Shown piece after piece: positions 1 to 9,058 of a DNA stretch of 64,000 bases. The stretch comes from Pollutibacter soli (lineage in GTDB: Bacteria > Bacteroidota > Bacteroidia > Chitinophagales > Chitinophagaceae), in assembly GCA_029269725.1 (NCBI GenBank), contig JARJHS010000008.1, positions 124,001 to 188,000 of the forward strand, read 5' to 3'. Position 1 is the stretch's first letter, and every line of letters starts with the position of its first letter. Made by a program: the position numbers and the translations under genes. The notes under the pieces are model-generated. The model ran no database searches. It was not told where the DNA came from and saw only the letters and a list, made by a program, of their open reading frames with translations.

Positions 1-151
1 TTGTATGCAGATTAACTATCGGCATGGGGCGGCACCGGATAGGGGTGATCAATATTTAAAATGTGTGAAAATGATGTTGCTGATATTTAACAAAAACCAA
101 GATTGAAAATTTGTTTGCTTTTGTGAAATTATCTGTTGCGTGCTGCCTGAA

Positions 152-197
152 CAGAATACGTAATACAGAATACAGGAAGACAACTGAAAACTGAATT
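152..197. repeat. heptad array, CAGAATA/AAAACTG family
   Basis: Units CAGAATA, CGTAATA, CAGAATA, CAGGAAG, ACAACTG, AAAACTG lie downstream of the ABC permease stop. The remaining 1-151 shows no gene. Confidence 0.6.
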
Positions 198-231
198 TGC
201 CACACGAAATAATTTAACGACGAAAGCGGGC

Positions 232-257
232 TACTTACTGCTTACTACTCACTTCTC
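232..257. repeat. heptad array, TTACTAC family, spanning a stop codon
   Basis: TTACTGC, TTACTAC, TCACTTC. On the minus strand it covers the last two sense codons and TAG stop of the permease gene, continuing AGTAAGC, AGTAAGT. Confidence 0.75.
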
Positions 258-2635
258 AGATCCACCACCGCATTCGCATTCGCCGCTTTCCATGTTTGTG
301 AAATAATGGTACACAACCCCAGCAACAATAACAATGCAAAACAAAGCACAGCGCTGCCAATGCCAAATGAAACGCGGTTTGCAAATCCCTGCAGGAAGAA
401 GAATGCAGCAGTATACCCGATCGGCACTGCTATAAAGCCCGCAATGAATAATAGTTTTACAAATCCGGTCGATAAAATCCTTAAAACCTGTTTCACATCT
501 GCACCAATAATTTTCCTGATGCTGATTTCTTTCCGTTTGGTTTCAACTGTATAAATCACCAGGCCAAGCAATCCAAGTGTGGCAATGGATATTGCCATAA
601 AGGCGAGATAGCCTAGCAATGAAATGGTGGCCGATTGGGAATTGTTTTTCTCCAGAACTTCCGCCAGCCATACAGGAGTAAATTCCTGCTTTGGCGAGAT
701 CGTTTTTAATGTTTGAGCTATTTCAGAGGGCAGCATCTTGTTATTTTGTGCATTCGCTTTCACATAGAGATAATGATATTCTTTTTGTTTTGACATTATA
801 GCTAATGCTTTTACGGGCCTTCCTGCGCCTTCGTAATTGAAATCCTGCATTATTCCTGCTACCTGCAGGCTCGTACTGTCATTTATTTTCACCAGGCTTC
901 CGATAGCCTTATTGAAATCTTTAAATCCGAAAGCAATAGCGGCTTGCTGGTTGAGCAAAATATATTGATTGTTATTTGCACCATCCGGAATATTTTTTCC
1001 TGCAACAATTTTCAGATCCATATCGCTGATGAAAGATGGTTCAGCATAATAATAATTCATCTGGAACGCATCCGATTTGTCTTCGCGCCACGCAGTTGTT
1101 GACTTACCATTGAATCGTGCTGCGAGTGTCGATGACATCGCTGAAACGGATTCGATGCCGGCTATCTGTTTTATTTTTTGCGATGCTAATTCATCATCAA
1201 CACCTTCGAGTGGAACAACAATCACATCGGCCCTTTTATACCCGGGATCAACATCTGATAAATAGGCAAACTGCCGGTAAAATGCAAGCAGAAAAATAAT
1301 AATGGTAAGAGAAAGACTGTATTGAAAAACCACCAGTGTTTTTTGCAGACTTACCTTACCAACAATACGTGCTGTAACCATGTTCTTCAGCACACGCAGA
1401 GGTTTAAATGAACTCAGTATCCATGCCGGTGCGATTCCCGCGAGAATGCCTGTCAGCAATACATATAAAACACACCAGAGATAGTAACTCCGGTTCAGAT
1501 GAAAGGTTGAAGGAATAAATTCATAGCCATCATTGAAAGGTGCGTAGTGCAGGATAAAAGAGAGCAGCACTGAAGCAAATCCAAAGGCAAGAATGGAGAC
1601 AATAACGGATTCGAAAATATATTGCAGAAAAACCTGGTAGCGTTTTGCGCCGGCAACTTTTCTTATACCAACTTCTTTTGCCCTTGTGAGTGCGCGGGCA
1701 ATATTCAGGTTGGTATAATTGAAGGCGGCAGCGAGTAAAACAATCAACGCAACTCCGATTTCAAAAAGCATTTTCGACCATGAAGTGCCCCTGCCAATAT
1801 CATTGTATAATTGTTCACTTCCTGGAGTGATATCATCCAGGGCCTGCACGCCATAATTGACTTTGCCTTCCTTATTAATTTTGTTGAGTTCTGCCGATAC
1901 CTGCGCTAATTGAATTTCAAGACTTGCTTTTTTGGCCGATTTATTCAAATGGACGTAGGTATACGCATTGTCCATCCCAAACCAAAGAGAAGATTTTTGA
2001 GGAAGTTTATCGGAACTTTCCAATACAGGTACTGTTGCCATTGATGCCCATGCTTCATATTCGAGGTGCGATCTTGAAGGTGGTTCAGTCATGACGCCGG
2101 TAACTTTATAATTCACGCCATTCGTCATATTGAAAATTTTCCCCATCGGGTTTTCAGTCCCGAAGTATTTTTTTGCGGTGACCTCTGAAAGAACCACAGC
2201 GTTGGGCTGGTCCAATGCCGTCTTTGGATCTCCATATTTTAGTGTAAATCCGAAAACTTCAAACAATGATGATTCAGTGAATGCACCATTTAAATTTATT
2301 TTCTTGCCTTCTGCTTCGGCTTCACCATTGAATGCCGGATAGATATTTACCGAAGATGCTATTCCGTTAAAATCATTCCTTACCTTTTTCAACAAGGGTA
2401 AAGGGGTACTCGCCATTTTCCAATGTTCACCAGTAGTTTTTTTGAATTCACTGATAATGCGAAATGTACGATCCGCATCGGGATGGAAATTATCGAAACT
2501 GAACTGGTCCTGCATCCGAACCATGATCATCATTCCTACTGACATAGCCAGACCTAAACCGAAGACATTAATGAAAGAAACCAGTTTATGCTTCCGGATA
2601 CTTCTGATGGCTACTTTGATATAGTTCCTGATCAT
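245..2635 (-). CDS. FtsX-type ABC transporter permease (MacB-like, two-module)
   Basis: A 796-residue inner-membrane protein of the large Bacteroidota class of FtsX/MacB permeases. A first membrane helix lies at about residues 18-40, followed by a soluble periplasmic MacB_PCD-like domain (to about 280), a block of membrane helices (about 285-450), a second periplasmic domain (about 460-670) and three C-terminal helices (about 675-785). The conserved cytoplasmic motif ALTRAKEVGIRKVAGA follows the second helix and recurs as ETKRKEISIRKIIGA in the second half, which indicates an internally duplicated permease. Family members work with a separate ATPase in export or lipoprotein/peptide efflux; no ATPase gene is adjacent, so the substrate is unknown. 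The stop codon TAG lies inside a heptad array (232-257). The start ATG is followed by the typical MIRNYIKVAIRSI opening. Confidence 0.9.
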   Translation of the reverse strand: MIRNYIKVAIRSIRKHKLVSFINVFGLGLAMSVGMMIMVRMQDQFSFDNFHPDADRTFRIISEFKKTTGEHWKMASTPLPLLKKVRNDFNGIASSVNIYPAFNGEAEAEGKKINLNGAFTESSLFEVFGFTLKYGDPKTALDQPNAVVLSEVTAKKYFGTENPMGKIFNMTNGVNYKVTGVMTEPPSRSHLEYEAWASMATVPVLESSDKLPQKSSLWFGMDNAYTYVHLNKSAKKASLEIQLAQVSAELNKINKEGKVNYGVQALDDITPGSEQLYNDIGRGTSWSKMLFEIGVALIVLLAAAFNYTNLNIARALTRAKEVGIRKVAGAKRYQVFLQYIFESVIVSILAFGFASVLLSFILHYAPFNDGYEFIPSTFHLNRSYYLWCVLYVLLTGILAGIAPAWILSSFKPLRVLKNMVTARIVGKVSLQKTLVVFQYSLSLTIIIFLLAFYRQFAYLSDVDPGYKRADVIVVPLEGVDDELASQKIKQIAGIESVSAMSSTLAARFNGKSTTAWREDKSDAFQMNYYYAEPSFISDMDLKIVAGKNIPDGANNNQYILLNQQAAIAFGFKDFNKAIGSLVKINDSTSLQVAGIMQDFNYEGAGRPVKALAIMSKQKEYHYLYVKANAQNNKMLPSEIAQTLKTISPKQEFTPVWLAEVLEKNNSQSATISLLGYLAFMAISIATLGLLGLVIYTVETKRKEISIRKIIGADVKQVLRILSTGFVKLLFIAGFIAVPIGYTAAFFFLQGFANRVSFGIGSAVLCFALLLLLGLCTIISQTWKAANANAVVDLRSE

Positions 2636-2759
2636 GATCTTTCTTTAAATGCCGGTTTACTACGATTTCAATGCCGGAAAGTTAATTTACTGAAATTCAG
2701 CCAGGTAGTTAGCAATTTCTGAAGGTGATGAACGATAATGATACATCCTGTGTACGGAT

Positions 2760-2875
2760 TATTAAACCTGATGTGTCTCCGCGCTGATTCCTGACCTGAC
2801 AGGTCCCGCAAGCGATTTGAAATTTAAAATTACCTGTCCGGAACTGTCAGGTCTGATTCCTGTCAGGTTTGTAAC
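2760..2875. repeat. CCTGACAGG-type inverted repeats
   Basis: The gap 2636-2887 contains GATTCCTGACCTGACAGGTC and CTGTCAGGTCTGATTCCTGT, partly inverted, partly direct. They resemble the GACCTGGCAGGT palindromes at 48519-49000. Probably a dispersed element and perhaps the terminator of the TonB gene. Confidence 0.55.
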
Positions 2876-2887
2876 TTACTTCGACCT

Positions 2888-5395
2888 TTAAAATCTTACC
2901 ATTAATTTCAGATTCAATAATCTTGGAGTAAGTCTGTTCGGAATTGTGTAGTAAGTATTGGAAAAATCCTTTATCAGCATGTAAGAAATCGTGTTGCGGC
3001 GATCCAGCAGATTGAATATTTCCAGACTTGCCCAGATATTATCGAGTCCGCGAAAAGGATTATGGCTTCTTCGTTTTGATTTTTCGCTATCCATCAGTAA
3101 AACACTGAAACCGATATCCACCCTGAAGTAGGGTTCGATAATAAGCGCATTTCTGTACTTCACGCTACCGGGAATATTATACGGCATATTGGTACCATAC
3201 AAAGTATTCAGATGAACTTTGAAATTTTTATTGGTACTTAGATAATCCTGGAAGAACAATCCAAATGTAATCAAACGATCCGTAGGCCTGCGGAGCCAGC
3301 CGGGATAAACGATTGAACTGTCAGTGACAGTCTGATCTTCCGTGTTTCCGGTTATTAACTGTCCGTCTTTATTGTAGTAATTGTAATAATAGTCGTCCTG
3401 CAGGTTCTCCATGGTTTTCATTAATCCAATACTCAGCCAGCTTTCTGCATCTTTCACCCATTCACCTGCAATACGCATTTCTATTCCTGTCGCGTAGGCT
3501 TTGGCGTTATTCTCACCAAAATAACGAATACGAACATTGTCGATATCATAAGGTACAACATCGCGCATTCCTTTATAGTATGCTTCTGCACTCAAACGGA
3601 ACGGCCTGTTCCAGGCGAGAAACTGATAGTCCGCACCGAGAACCACCTGCCAGCTTTTTTGCGCAAGCAGGGATGTGTTCAGTGTTCCGTCATATCTTCT
3701 TAACTCCCTGTAAAAGGGCGGCTGATTATAGGATCCAAACGCAGCTTTAAAAATGATATCCTTTTCCCATTTGGGTACCCAGGAAAACTGAAGGCGCGGC
3801 GATACAAGAAATTCTTTGTTCAGGCCATTGTAATTGAAACGTACACCTGCCTGCGCTGTGATCCCTTTGGATTCGCTGATAACAATGTTGTCCTGGAGAA
3901 ATCCTGAAAATTTATCGATATTAAGATCCGCTGAAGATTTAATGACATCATACAATGGAAGGCTTCCGGGAACATAAGGCAGGGTATATCCTGCCGAGTC
4001 TAGTCGCTCCCATTGATTGAGCTTATCGTTGATCAGTGTTTTATCATAAGAAACTCCCCATTGAATCAGATGCTTCCCTTTACTCAGCTGACCGCGATGA
4101 GAAAAATTGTAATCAGTGATGTCAAGCGTATTTCTTGCAAACTGGTGATAGAGGCCAGCACCCAGCGGATTAACTATCGTTCCGAAAGTGGGTTTACTTC
4201 TATCGAAGTCTCTTTCGCCAAAAAGATAAGCGCCGATGATATCGTAATTTTCTTCTTCGTTGTTTTCAAAACGACTCACCATCCATTTCAATCGTAAGTT
4301 TTTATTCACCTGCTGAGTTGCTGATAAACCCAGCATATGTGTTGAATAACGATCTTCTTCGCTTCCTTCAAAATAAATATCAACTCCCAGGTTTGCACTG
4401 AAAAGCGGTGAAAAAACAGAAGAAGTCAACTGAGAAAATTCCGGGATGAATGTGAATTTCGTTCTTGAGAAATTTCCAAAAAATTCAAGCTGCCATTTTG
4501 GTGTGAACTGCCAGCTGAACAAACCCTGTATATCTGTCGACGAAGGAATATAAGCGCCCTTGGTCTCCTGCGAACTCAGCAGGTTCCTGTTTGTTCTTTG
4601 TCTTACGCCAAGCAGGTAATTGAATTTCTGATTTTTAGATGCGCCTTCCACATGGAAGCCCTGTTCCAGTAAACTCAGATAAGCAGAACCCCCAAATTTT
4701 TTAGGCTTCTTATACTGAATGTCCAACACACTACTCATCTTGTCTCCATACCTGCTTTGAAATCCGCCATTGTAAAAGCTTACTTTTCCTGCCAGTTCAG
4801 GATTGATAAAGCTGAGGCCTTCCTGCTGACCGCTTCTTACCAGGTATGGACGGAACACTTCAAAATCGTTTACATAGATCAGGTTCTCGTCATAGTTGCC
4901 ACCACGCACTGCATACTGAGAAGTAAGTTCGTTATTGCTCCCCACAAATATTTTTATCAGTGCTTCGATGCCACCTGTGGCGGAAGGCATCTGAAATGCA
5001 TTTTTGGGATTAAGTCTGATCAGGCCAATTTCTTTTCTATCCGGTTGTGCGCTTACAATTACTTCTTGCAGCGTACGTGTACCTTTTTCCATTCGCACAA
5101 CAATTCTTTCCTGTTCCTTATCGCTCAGGTAAAAATTTCTTTGCTCGGTATTGTAGCCGGAATAAGAGAAAATTATCGCAAAAGCTTTATCGGCGGGAAC
5201 TTTTAATTCGAATGTTCCGGAGTCTGTAGTTACCAGCCCGGTTTGTCTGCCCAGGATTACTACTGAAACCTTTGCCAGCGGTTGCTCATTTTCATCGATC
5301 ACCTTACCACTAACGGTAGCCGATTTTTTCTGACCAAAACAAACGGCAGAAAATACTAGGAAAAAGAAGAAAAGAAAAGGTTTCGGTTTCAGCAT
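2888..5395 (-). CDS. TonB-dependent outer-membrane receptor with carboxypeptidase-like regulatory domain
   Basis: An 835-residue outer-membrane receptor. A signal peptide (about 1-21, ending in CFGQ) is followed by a CarboxypepD_reg-like beta-sandwich (about 28-110: SGKVIDENEQPLAKVSVVIL), a plug domain (about 112-225, with the pattern FQMPSATGGIEALIKIFVG) and a C-terminal beta-barrel ending in an aromatic residue (LMVRF), as expected for BamA-dependent assembly. Such receptors import large or scarce nutrients with energy from TonB/ExbBD. No SusD-like partner is adjacent, so this is not an obvious polysaccharide-utilisation pair and the substrate cannot be read. It is divergent from the SMP-30 lipoprotein gene, with a heptad array between the two starts. 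Confidence 0.92.
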   Translation of the reverse strand: MLKPKPFLFFFFLVFSAVCFGQKKSATVSGKVIDENEQPLAKVSVVILGRQTGLVTTDSGTFELKVPADKAFAIIFSYSGYNTEQRNFYLSDKEQERIVVRMEKGTRTLQEVIVSAQPDRKEIGLIRLNPKNAFQMPSATGGIEALIKIFVGSNNELTSQYAVRGGNYDENLIYVNDFEVFRPYLVRSGQQEGLSFINPELAGKVSFYNGGFQSRYGDKMSSVLDIQYKKPKKFGGSAYLSLLEQGFHVEGASKNQKFNYLLGVRQRTNRNLLSSQETKGAYIPSSTDIQGLFSWQFTPKWQLEFFGNFSRTKFTFIPEFSQLTSSVFSPLFSANLGVDIYFEGSEEDRYSTHMLGLSATQQVNKNLRLKWMVSRFENNEEENYDIIGAYLFGERDFDRSKPTFGTIVNPLGAGLYHQFARNTLDITDYNFSHRGQLSKGKHLIQWGVSYDKTLINDKLNQWERLDSAGYTLPYVPGSLPLYDVIKSSADLNIDKFSGFLQDNIVISESKGITAQAGVRFNYNGLNKEFLVSPRLQFSWVPKWEKDIIFKAAFGSYNQPPFYRELRRYDGTLNTSLLAQKSWQVVLGADYQFLAWNRPFRLSAEAYYKGMRDVVPYDIDNVRIRYFGENNAKAYATGIEMRIAGEWVKDAESWLSIGLMKTMENLQDDYYYNYYNKDGQLITGNTEDQTVTDSSIVYPGWLRRPTDRLITFGLFFQDYLSTNKNFKVHLNTLYGTNMPYNIPGSVKYRNALIIEPYFRVDIGFSVLLMDSEKSKRRSHNPFRGLDNIWASLEIFNLLDRRNTISYMLIKDFSNTYYTIPNRLTPRLLNLKLMVRF

Positions 5396-5431
5396 CAGCC
5401 TATAAACGGAATATAATCTTCAATATTACGC

Positions 5432-5469
5432 AAAACGTTTTACGTTCAACGCTTTACGTTTAACGTTAA
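5432..5469. repeat. heptad array, AACGT family
   Basis: Five imperfect 7-nt units (AAAACGT, TTTACGT, TCAACGC, TTTACGT, TTAACGT) lie between the divergent starts of the TonB receptor and the SMP-30 gene. ACGT recurs every seven bases. Confidence 0.7.
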
Positions 5470-5502
5470 TCTTCCTAAATTGAAATCCTAAAACGATTGA
5501 TA

Positions 5503-6531
5503 ATGCGACGAATTTACGTTCTCCTGTTGCTATCTGTATTTTGCTTCCTGTTTTCCTGCGGCGGAAACAAAGAGAAGAAAGATGACGCCGTTGTGGTCGA
5601 AAAGTATAAAAAAACCGGAAGTTTCGAAGTTCTCGATCCTGCATTCCTGGACCTGGTGGATACCAGCGCCGGGATTGAAATCCTCGCTGAAGGTTTTGAT
5701 TGGAGCGAAGGTCCGGTTTGGGTAGACAAAGGCAATTATCTTTTGTTTTCAGATATCCCGCCAAACAAGGTGATGAAATGGAGTGAGGAAAAGGGCCTTG
5801 AAACTTATCTCCATCCCGCTGGATATACAGGGAAAGATCCACGCGCTGGAGAATCCGGATCGAATGGTTTAATCATTGATGCGAATGGAAACCTGGTTTT
5901 GTGTCAGCATGGCGACAGAAGAGTCGCGCGCATGGATGCTCCTTTGGATTCTCCCAAAGCTGTTTTCATATCTCTGGCCGACAAGTTTGAAGGCAAAAGA
6001 TTAAATAGTCCGAACGATGCGGTATTTCACAAAAACGGCGATTTGTTTTTCACTGATCCACCATACGGATTGCTGAAAAATGTAGATGACTCTTCAAAGG
6101 AAATTCCATTCCAGGGAGTATACCATGTGACAAAAGATGGAAAGGTGCAGCTTGTAACGAAGAACATGACAAGGCCAAATGGTATTGCTTTTTCTCCTGA
6201 TTATTCAAAGCTTTATGTTGCTAATTCAGACGAAAATGCAAAAATCTGGAACGTGTTTGATGTTGCTGCGGATGGTACAACTTCCAACGAACGTCTGTTT
6301 TATGATGCAACAAAAGAAACAGAACCCGGAGGACCTGATGGATTGAAAGTGGACGGCAAAGGAAACCTTTTCGCTACAGGTCCTGGTGGCGTGTGGATTT
6401 TCAATGCTGAAGGAAAACCGCTGGGTAAAATCAAACCTGGACAGCTGTGCGCGAACGTAGCTTTTGATAGTAATAAGCAGACATTATATATTACTTCTGA
6501 CCCTTGGCTAACCAGGATTAAACTGAAATAA
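5503..6531 (+). CDS. SMP-30/gluconolactonase-like beta-propeller lipoprotein
   Basis: A 342-residue lipoprotein. MRRIYVLLLLSVFCFLFSCG is a lipoprotein signal peptide with a lipobox cysteine at residue 20. The remainder fits the SMP-30/gluconolactonase/LRE family: EGPVWVDKGNYLLFSDIP near residue 70, SNGLIIDANGNLVLCQHGDRR, LNSPNDAVFHKNGDLFFTDPP, RPNGIAFSPDYSKLYVANSD and GGPDGLKVDGKGNLFATGPG. Conserved Glu, Asn and Asp residues of the metal site are present in these motifs. Family enzymes hydrolyse sugar lactones or related esters; the substrate here is not known. I chose ATG 5503 over the upstream in-frame TTG at 5497 because it gives a compact signal peptide. A strong hairpin (6628-6694) follows the gene. 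Confidence 0.9.
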   Translation: MRRIYVLLLLSVFCFLFSCGGNKEKKDDAVVVEKYKKTGSFEVLDPAFLDLVDTSAGIEILAEGFDWSEGPVWVDKGNYLLFSDIPPNKVMKWSEEKGLETYLHPAGYTGKDPRAGESGSNGLIIDANGNLVLCQHGDRRVARMDAPLDSPKAVFISLADKFEGKRLNSPNDAVFHKNGDLFFTDPPYGLLKNVDDSSKEIPFQGVYHVTKDGKVQLVTKNMTRPNGIAFSPDYSKLYVANSDENAKIWNVFDVAADGTTSNERLFYDATKETEPGGPDGLKVDGKGNLFATGPGGVWIFNAEGKPLGKIKPGQLCANVAFDSNKQTLYITSDPWLTRIKLK

Positions 6532-6627
6532 TTTTTTTGCGGTTTTTTTCACCAGGAAATAAGTTTAAAAAACTTTTCTCACCGTGAAAATACCTTTGCC
6601 GGAATTTGACGATTTCTAACTTCGCGA

Positions 6628-6694
6628 AAAGGTATCCGACACTTTGGATGAAACTTCAGAAGCAATGCGTTCTGAAGAAGTGTCGGATACCTTT
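6628..6694. repeat. long two-part inverted repeat, GGTATCCGACACTT family
   Basis: A 17-bp perfect outer stem (AAAGGTATCCGACACTT, 6628-6644, with its complement at 6678-6694) encloses a second 8-bp stem (CTTCAGAA/TTCTGAAG). The right arm ends in a T run. It lies about 100 bp after the SMP-30 stop. It can act as a terminator for that gene and shares its core with palindromes at 36931 and 37844. Confidence 0.75.
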
Positions 6695-6774
6695 TTCGGT
6701 ATTTTGACATTTTACAATCTTTGATACTTAATCATCAGTTTATTTGTATTTAATGCAAGGTTAATATAGTATGG

Positions 6775-8349
6775 ATGCGCAATAAACCATTATTATGGCT
6801 GATCATTATTACTACGATTATCCGTTGTATTGCATCATCCCTTGTTGAAACTGGAAATGATGAAGCCTATTATTTTATTTATGCTCTCGATCCGCAATGG
6901 AATTATTTTGATCATCCTCCGTTCGTAGCCTGGATCATCAGGTTGTTTACCGCAAATCTCTACTGGGTGAATGATTTTTCCATGCGCCTTGGCGCTATTG
7001 TCTGCGCTGCAATTGCAACATTACTTATTTATCAAACCGGAGTATCGATCGGCAATAAACGAACAGGTTTTATTGCAGCAGTTTTGTACAATACATCAAT
7101 TTATAATGGAATTATTGCCGGGCTTTTCATTTTACCTGATTCACCCGCTGTTGTTTTTTGGCTTGCATCGATTTATACGATGATCAGGTCAGTAATTACT
7201 GATGAGAAAAATCCGGGCAATAAAAATTTGATTTTTTTCGGCCTCTTTTCCGGACTTGCGATATTAAGCAAAGTACACGGAGTTTTTTTGTGGCTGGGAT
7301 TTCTGATTTTTTTGCTGATGTACAGAAGAGATTTCTTTGGCAGATATCAGTTATACATATCTCTGGCAATGACTGCTGTTGTAATATCGCCCATACTGAT
7401 CTGGAACGTCAATCATGAATTTATCAATTGGTCTTTTCATAGTGAAAGAGTTGAAGTGAGAGCATTTAATTTGAACTGGTCCACTTTATTTACAATGATA
7501 TCTGGCCAGTTTTTTTACAATAACCCTATGAATGTCATTCTTATTGTACTTGCATTAATATCGATGCGCCGAAGTGCAATAAGGCCGGGAAAGCAAATTG
7601 GTTCGCTTCTTTTGTGCTTAGGATTGCCTCTCATTTTCGTTGCAACAACCATATCCGTGTTCAGGGAAACATTACCACACTGGAGTGGTCCGGGATTTAT
7701 CGCTTTGATAATACTCGCCTCATATGGAATTGATCGTTTAATCAATACAGGGCGAATGCGATTCTGGAGAAGAGCATTGCTTATATCGGGCTCGTTTTTT
7801 CTCTTTGTCCTGGTGGCAGGAATAACGGCAGTTAATTTTTTCCCCGGAACTATGGGTGAAAAAAAACCTGAAGAAAGAGTAGGTTCAGGGGATCCTACGT
7901 TAGATATGTATGGATGGAAAGAGATAGTACCGGTAGTTAATTCTATTCGCAGTAGTGATGTGGAAAGAGATACAACGATGTTGAATGCACCACTTGTAAT
8001 CAACAAATGGTTTCCCGGTGGCCATCTTTGTTATTACCTCACTTATCCGTCAGGCATGCGGATTGTTGGCATTGGTGATCTTAATGAAATCCATCAGTTT
8101 GCTTTCCTTAATACCAAGCAGGGTTTTTTGGAGCGAGGGGAGAATGCATATTACATTTCGATCTCCAATTATTATTATGATCCACATTTATTATATGCCG
8201 AAAAATTTGAAAAAATTGAATTGATTAAAACCATTCCTCAATACCGAAACGGAAAAATTTCGAGGAATTTCTTTATATACAGATTGATCAATTCAAAAGA
8301 AGAGCAGGGGAATTATTTCGGGAATAAAAATAATGAATCGGATAACTAA
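6775..8349 (+). CDS. GT39-family (ArnT/PMT-like) membrane glycosyltransferase
   Basis: A 524-residue polytopic membrane protein with about 11-12 hydrophobic segments in the first 350 residues and a soluble C-terminal part. The first loop has the signature of lipid-phosphate-sugar transferases: ETGNDEAYYFIYA (residues 22-34, with the acidic pair that acts in catalysis in ArnT and PMT) followed by YFDHPPFVAWI. These enzymes move a sugar from a polyprenyl-phosphate donor to protein or lipid A on the periplasmic side; donor and acceptor cannot be read from the sequence. ATG 6775 is the first usable start. The gene is convergent with rpe, and the two stop codons overlap by four bases (8346-8349). 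A more specific name such as arnT is not supported. Confidence 0.85.
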   Translation: MRNKPLLWLIIITTIIRCIASSLVETGNDEAYYFIYALDPQWNYFDHPPFVAWIIRLFTANLYWVNDFSMRLGAIVCAAIATLLIYQTGVSIGNKRTGFIAAVLYNTSIYNGIIAGLFILPDSPAVVFWLASIYTMIRSVITDEKNPGNKNLIFFGLFSGLAILSKVHGVFLWLGFLIFLLMYRRDFFGRYQLYISLAMTAVVISPILIWNVNHEFINWSFHSERVEVRAFNLNWSTLFTMISGQFFYNNPMNVILIVLALISMRRSAIRPGKQIGSLLLCLGLPLIFVATTISVFRETLPHWSGPGFIALIILASYGIDRLINTGRMRFWRRALLISGSFFLFVLVAGITAVNFFPGTMGEKKPEERVGSGDPTLDMYGWKEIVPVVNSIRSSDVERDTTMLNAPLVINKWFPGGHLCYYLTYPSGMRIVGIGDLNEIHQFAFLNTKQGFLERGENAYYISISNYYYDPHLLYAEKFEKIELIKTIPQYRNGKISRNFFIYRLINSKEEQGNYFGNKNNESDN

Positions 8350-9014
8350 CTTTTCAACGCAAACCTGGTTACGTTTTTCAACTTGGTAATTTCCTGTTTT
8401 GGATCTTTTGCACTGAAAATGGTATTGCCCGCAACCAATACATCGGCACCGGTCTGAACAATTTCTTCCGCGTTGCCGGGCGTTACGCCACCATCAACTT
8501 CAATTAATACATTGAGATTATCGTGATCAATCTTTTCCCTGAGTGTCGCAATTTTTTTCAATGTATGCGTAATAAACTGCTGACCACCAAATCCAGGATT
8601 TACACTCATCATATTTACAAGGTCAATTTCTCCCAGGATATCATACAACATTTCAACCGGTGTATGTGGATTGATAGCAACTCCCGCTTTCATGCCAAGA
8701 CTTTTAATCTGTTGGATATTCCTGTGAAGGTGAGGGCATGCTTCAATATGTACACTGATGATATCTGCGCCAGCTTTCTTAAAAGCCTCAACATATTTTT
8801 CTGGCTCAACAATCATCAGGTGAACATCGAGAGGCTTTTTTGTAGCTTTCCTTATTGCGGCAACTACCGGTATACCATAACTGATATTAGGTACAAACCG
8901 ACCGTCCATGATGTCCAGGTGATACCAATCGGCTTCACTCTCATTCAGCATCCGGCATTCGTCACCAAGCTGAAGAAAATTTGCTGAAAGAAGTGAAGGA
9001 GCGATGATGGCCAT
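8346..9014 (-). CDS. rpe: ribulose-phosphate 3-epimerase
   Basis: A 222-residue TIM-barrel enzyme that interconverts D-ribulose 5-phosphate and D-xylulose 5-phosphate in the pentose phosphate pathway. The whole family signature is visible: IAPSLLSANF at the N-terminus, HLDIMDGRFVPNISYG (metal-binding His and catalytic Asp), PLDVHLMIVEPE, VNPGFGGQQF with the phosphate-binding segment, and IEVDGGV with the second catalytic Asp. The length is normal for the family. Its stop codon overlaps that of the convergent GT39 gene. The start ATG 9014 gives the canonical MAIIAPSLLSAN. Confidence 0.97.
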   Translation of the reverse strand: MAIIAPSLLSANFLQLGDECRMLNESEADWYHLDIMDGRFVPNISYGIPVVAAIRKATKKPLDVHLMIVEPEKYVEAFKKAGADIISVHIEACPHLHRNIQQIKSLGMKAGVAINPHTPVEMLYDILGEIDLVNMMSVNPGFGGQQFITHTLKKIATLREKIDHDNLNVLIEVDGGVTPGNAEEIVQTGADVLVAGNTIFSAKDPKQEITKLKNVTRFALKS

Positions 9015-9058
9015 GGTCAGTAATTTTAAAGTTGCAAATGTATAAATTCAATCGGCAG

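Noticed and set aside
245..2635. Calling the permease macB or ftsX
   Set aside because: No ATP-binding domain is fused or adjacent and the protein belongs to a large Bacteroidota paralog group, so a specific symbol is not justified.
5426..5842. 138-codon minus-strand frame
   Set aside because: It is antisense to the start of the well-supported SMP-30 gene, has no signal or family features, and its tail translates the heptad array.
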